7,478 nucleotides of DNA. Origin: Terriglobia bacterium (GTDB lineage Bacteria; Acidobacteriota; Terriglobia; UBA7540). The stretch spans positions 1 through 7,478 of the forward strand of contig JAIQGB010000217.1 in the NCBI GenBank assembly GCA_020072905.1. The letters are read 5' to 3'. Below, piece after piece: positions 6,161-7,478 of this stretch (its first letter is position 1; each line of letters starts with the position of its first letter). The notes beneath the pieces were generated by a model. It did not search any database. It was not told the DNA's origin and worked only from the letters and a program-made list of their open reading frames with translations. The position numbers and the translations under genes are program-made.

Positions 6161-6187
6161 TTGACATGCGAAATCCTGTGGTATACA
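6161..6187 (+). promoter_or_regulatory. Sigma70-type promoter for the acidic-protein gene
   Basis: A perfect -35 box TTGACA (6161-6166) is followed 15 bases later by TATACA (6182-6187). The spacer is short by two bases; reading the -10 as TACATC gives the ideal 17 but a poorer match. The site lies 27 bases after the transglycosylase stop and would give a leader of about 100 bases before the ATG at 6293. Confidence 0.55.
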
Positions 6188-6292
6188 TCTGCCTCGCTGA
6201 TCGCCCGTCAGCATCCGGCCCTGCAGGCTCGAAGGCAGAAGCCGTGCCCAGGTTTTCTGGTCGCAGACTGACGAACTGGCGAGGAGGGATTC

Positions 6293-6598
6293 ATGGCGTT
6301 TGACGTAAATGATCGAGAGCCCGGCGACGATCTAGAAGATTACGGAGACGAGCTCTCCTCCGACTACAAGGAAGAGGAAGCTGAGCAGGCCGCGGAGGAA
6401 GGCGAAGAACTCGAAGAAGAGGTCTCTTACGAGACCGAAGAATCGGCGAAGGTGGAGACACCTGCGGAGCCACGCGCGCGTGCTGCCCCGCCGAGCGGCT
6501 TGCTGCATCGCCAACTACGTGCATCTCTCCGCCTCCCTAGCCGTTGCTGTCGTTTCCTGCACCACCTACCTCATCGGCCGGACGCCGCCGAAGCCTGA
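6293..6598 (+). CDS. Highly acidic protein, C-terminus probably replaced at a sequence join (101 aa as read)
   Basis: I do not recognise a characterised family. The start is well supported: GAGGAGGG at 6281-6288 sits four bases before the ATG at 6293. The N-terminal part, 'MAFDVNDREPGDDLEDYGDE' onward, is extraordinarily acidic (26 Asp/Glu in the first 60 residues) with almost no hydrophobic residues, so it should be disordered. From about residue 62 (nucleotide 6476) the character changes abruptly to Arg/Pro/Leu/Cys/His-rich sequence ('LLHRQLRASLRLPSRCCRFL'), the look of an out-of-frame reading rather than a real domain. I infer that the true C-terminus is missing, through assembly join, recombination or frameshift. 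A role such as nucleic-acid mimic or chaperone-like protein is conceivable but unsupported. It follows the transglycosylase by 158 bases with its own promoter. Confidence 0.6.
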   Translation: MAFDVNDREPGDDLEDYGDELSSDYKEEEAEQAAEEGEELEEEVSYETEESAKVETPAEPRARAAPPSGLLHRQLRASLRLPSRCCRFLHHLPHRPDAAEA

Positions 6599-6724
6599 GC
6601 GCGGAAATTTCCCCAAAAAGCGTGGAGCGCGCGAGCATCTCCTAAAGCAGCTCGCGACGCCCGTCGAAAGCCACAGCAGACCCCACACCGGCATCCCGCC
6701 GACCGTCGTTCGCGCCCGACGCAC
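6477..6724. other. Transition zone without convincing coding sequence; compositional break
   Basis: No frame here reads as a plausible protein. The tail of the acidic frame and a plus-strand frame at 6480-6776 both have the Cys/Arg/Pro-rich look of noncoding translation, and no ribosome site is seen. To the left, codons are mixed; to the right (6725 on), third positions are nearly all G or C. A short A/T-richer patch, 'GGAAATTTCCCCAAAAAGC' (6602-6620), lies inside. This is where two unrelated sequences seem to meet. The exact breakpoint cannot be fixed by eye. Confidence 0.5.
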
Positions 6725-7177
6725 ATGCCCAGCGATCCCGACAGCCAACGCCGTGCCACGCACTCGTCCGTCGTAGACGTTTGCCTGATGCTGCGCGCGC
6801 ACGCCGAGTCGCGCTGGCTCTCCAACCAGCTCGCGCCGGTGCTGCGCGAGATCGAACAGCGCGAGTCGATCTCCGACCAGCAGCTGGCAACGGCGCTCGC
6901 CTATCTCGAGGCGCTCTGGATCGAGGCGTGCGCGCGCGCGAGAGAGACCGAGTCGGCGCGCGTCGAGCTCGACGCGCTCGGCTCGCACGACCGCGAGCTC
7001 TACGACAAGGCGCACCGCTATCACGCCGCCGTCCGCCGCCTGCGCGAGGGCGTCGAACGGCGCGTCGCGCGGCTGCTCGCCGCGCCCAGCGCCGACGAGC
7101 TGCCGCCCCCGCCGACCGCACGGCATGTGCGCGGGCATCGGCGCCGCTCGCTCAGAGACCGCCCGGCGCGTCCCTGA
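6725..7177 (+). CDS. Hypothetical helical protein, high-GC actinobacterial-like (150 aa)
   Basis: I do not recognise the family. Residues about 17-120 are strongly helix-forming and charged, with heptad-like runs such as 'SNQLAPVLREIEQRESI' (33-49), 'QQLATALAYLEALWIEA' (52-68), and 'HDRELYDKAHRYHAAVRRLR' (88-107), suggesting a helical bundle or coiled coil. The C-terminus is Pro-rich (127-130) and then Arg-rich. There is no signal peptide or membrane segment. Codons end almost exclusively in G or C, unlike the genes before 6480, and the frame stays open and protein-like throughout, which favours real coding. No Shine-Dalgarno sequence precedes ATG 6725; ATG 6788 (residue 22) is an alternative start. 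It ends 23 bases before the PHP gene on the same strand, so the two may be one transcript. A minus-strand frame at 6566-7138 overlaps it but is Arg/Ala-rich shadow sequence. Confidence 0.6.
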   Translation: MPSDPDSQRRATHSSVVDVCLMLRAHAESRWLSNQLAPVLREIEQRESISDQQLATALAYLEALWIEACARARETESARVELDALGSHDRELYDKAHRYHAAVRRLREGVERRVARLLAAPSADELPPPPTARHVRGHRRRSLRDRPARP

Positions 7178-7200
7178 GCGGATCGCATACGCTGCGCCGC

Positions 7201-7478
7201 GTGCCGCCGCGCTTCGACCTGCAATCGCACTCGACCGCCTCAGACGGATCGCTGCCGCCGGCCGAGGTCGTGCAGAACGCCGCCGACGCCGGCGTTGAGC
7301 TGCTCGCGCTCTCAGACCACGACACGATCGCAGGCGTCGCCGGGGCGATCGACGCCGGACAGAGCCTCGGCGTGCGCGTCGTCCCCGCCGTCGAGATCTC
7401 AGCTGTCGACGACGGCGCGCCGGTCGGTCGCGAACTGCACATCCTCGGCTACGACATCGACCACAGCGGCCCGCCGAT
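7201..7478 (+). CDS. PHP-domain phosphoesterase, N-terminal 92 residues, cut by window end
   Basis: A metal-dependent phosphoesterase of the PHP superfamily, close to the COG0613 group that includes RNase AM (3',5'-nucleotide bisphosphate phosphatase) of E. coli. Visible motifs in order: 'FDLQSHSTASDGSLPPAEVV' (5-24), 'LLALSDHDTIAGV' (34-46) with D39, H40 and D41, 'VVPAVEIS' (60-67) with Glu65, and 'ELHILGYDID' (78-87) with His80. The first motif is normally HxH; here it is Gln8-Ser-His10, so one metal ligand is changed. I recall similar QSH forms in actinobacterial relatives, so this need not mean inactivity. The start is GTG 7201, because the motif should lie within about ten residues of the N-terminus; no ATG is in frame and no clear Shine-Dalgarno sequence is seen. 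The protein continues past 7478. The substrate is not determined by what is visible. Confidence 0.92.
   Translation, partial: MPPRFDLQSHSTASDGSLPPAEVVQNAADAGVELLALSDHDTIAGVAGAIDAGQSLGVRVVPAVEISAVDDGAPVGRELHILGYDIDHSGPP

Noticed and set aside
6480..6776. Possible frameshifted continuation of the acidic protein in the next frame
   Set aside because: The alternative frame is Cys/Pro/Arg-rich with no similarity in character to the acidic part, so a single frameshift does not restore a sensible protein.
6926..6940. Alternating GCGTGCGCGCGCGCG tract, possible Z-DNA element
   Set aside because: It encodes Ala-Cys-Ala-Arg-Ala-Arg within a coding frame of extreme GC bias; codon choice explains it.
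6566..7138. Minus-strand open frame of 190 codons opposite the helical protein
   Set aside because: It is Arg/Ala-rich with no ribosome site, and the plus-strand frame has the better helical amphipathic pattern. In such high-GC DNA several frames stay open by chance.
1..7478. CRISPR array, tRNA, rRNA, insertion sequence or phage genes
   Set aside because: No regularly spaced repeats, no tRNA T-loop consensus, and no transposase, integrase or phage protein motifs were seen on either strand.

Overview
The window looks like metagenomic DNA, most of it from a soil-type Acidobacteriota genome. The best support is the lytic transglycosylase at 4323-6134, whose order of parts (lipoprotein signal, TPR-like helices, SLT domain, 'IPPDKRxWWR' linker, LysM) I associate with that phylum, together with a signal-peptide multihaem cytochrome and moderately GC-rich, mixed codon use. 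This assignment is recollection of family resemblance, not a search. From about 6480 onward the picture changes. Codon use becomes extremely G/C-ending, and the last two reading frames, ending in a PHP-domain protein with a 'DLQSHST' motif, look like high-GC actinobacterial (Thermoleophilia-like) DNA. The stretch 6477-6724 is therefore either a chimeric assembly join or a transfer boundary.

Layout: 90-296 (+) encodes a HicB-family antitoxin-like protein with no convincing HicA next to it. 361-1230 (+) encodes a membrane-anchored protein that combines HEAT-like helices with a lipoyl/biotinyl-like barrel-sandwich domain. 1442-1960 (-) encodes a small exported protein of unknown function. After a 273-base divergent spacer rich in repeats comes a VOC-fold (glyoxalase/bleomycin-resistance-like) protein at 2234-2611 (+). 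Convergent to it, 2714-3826 (-) encodes an exported five-haem cytochrome c with a C-terminal beta-rich domain. A 496-base divergent spacer (3827-4322) carries a good sigma70-type promoter for the MltD-like lytic transglycosylase at 4323-6134 (+). A second promoter at 6161-6187 leads to a very acidic protein (6293 onward) that seems to lose its proper C-terminus at the suspected join. The last two frames are a helical hypothetical protein at 6725-7177 (+) and a PHP phosphoesterase at 7201 to the window end (+, partial).

The genes do not form one pathway. Several act in the envelope or periplasm (the HEAT/barrel protein, the small exported protein, the cytochrome and the transglycosylase), but they are transcribed from separate units in alternating directions. 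I see no CRISPR array, transposase, integrase, tRNA or rRNA. The points most worth checking are the HEAT/barrel architecture, the compositional break near 6480-6720, and the paired repeats in the 1961-2233 spacer. I did not find clear evidence of a new multi-gene system.
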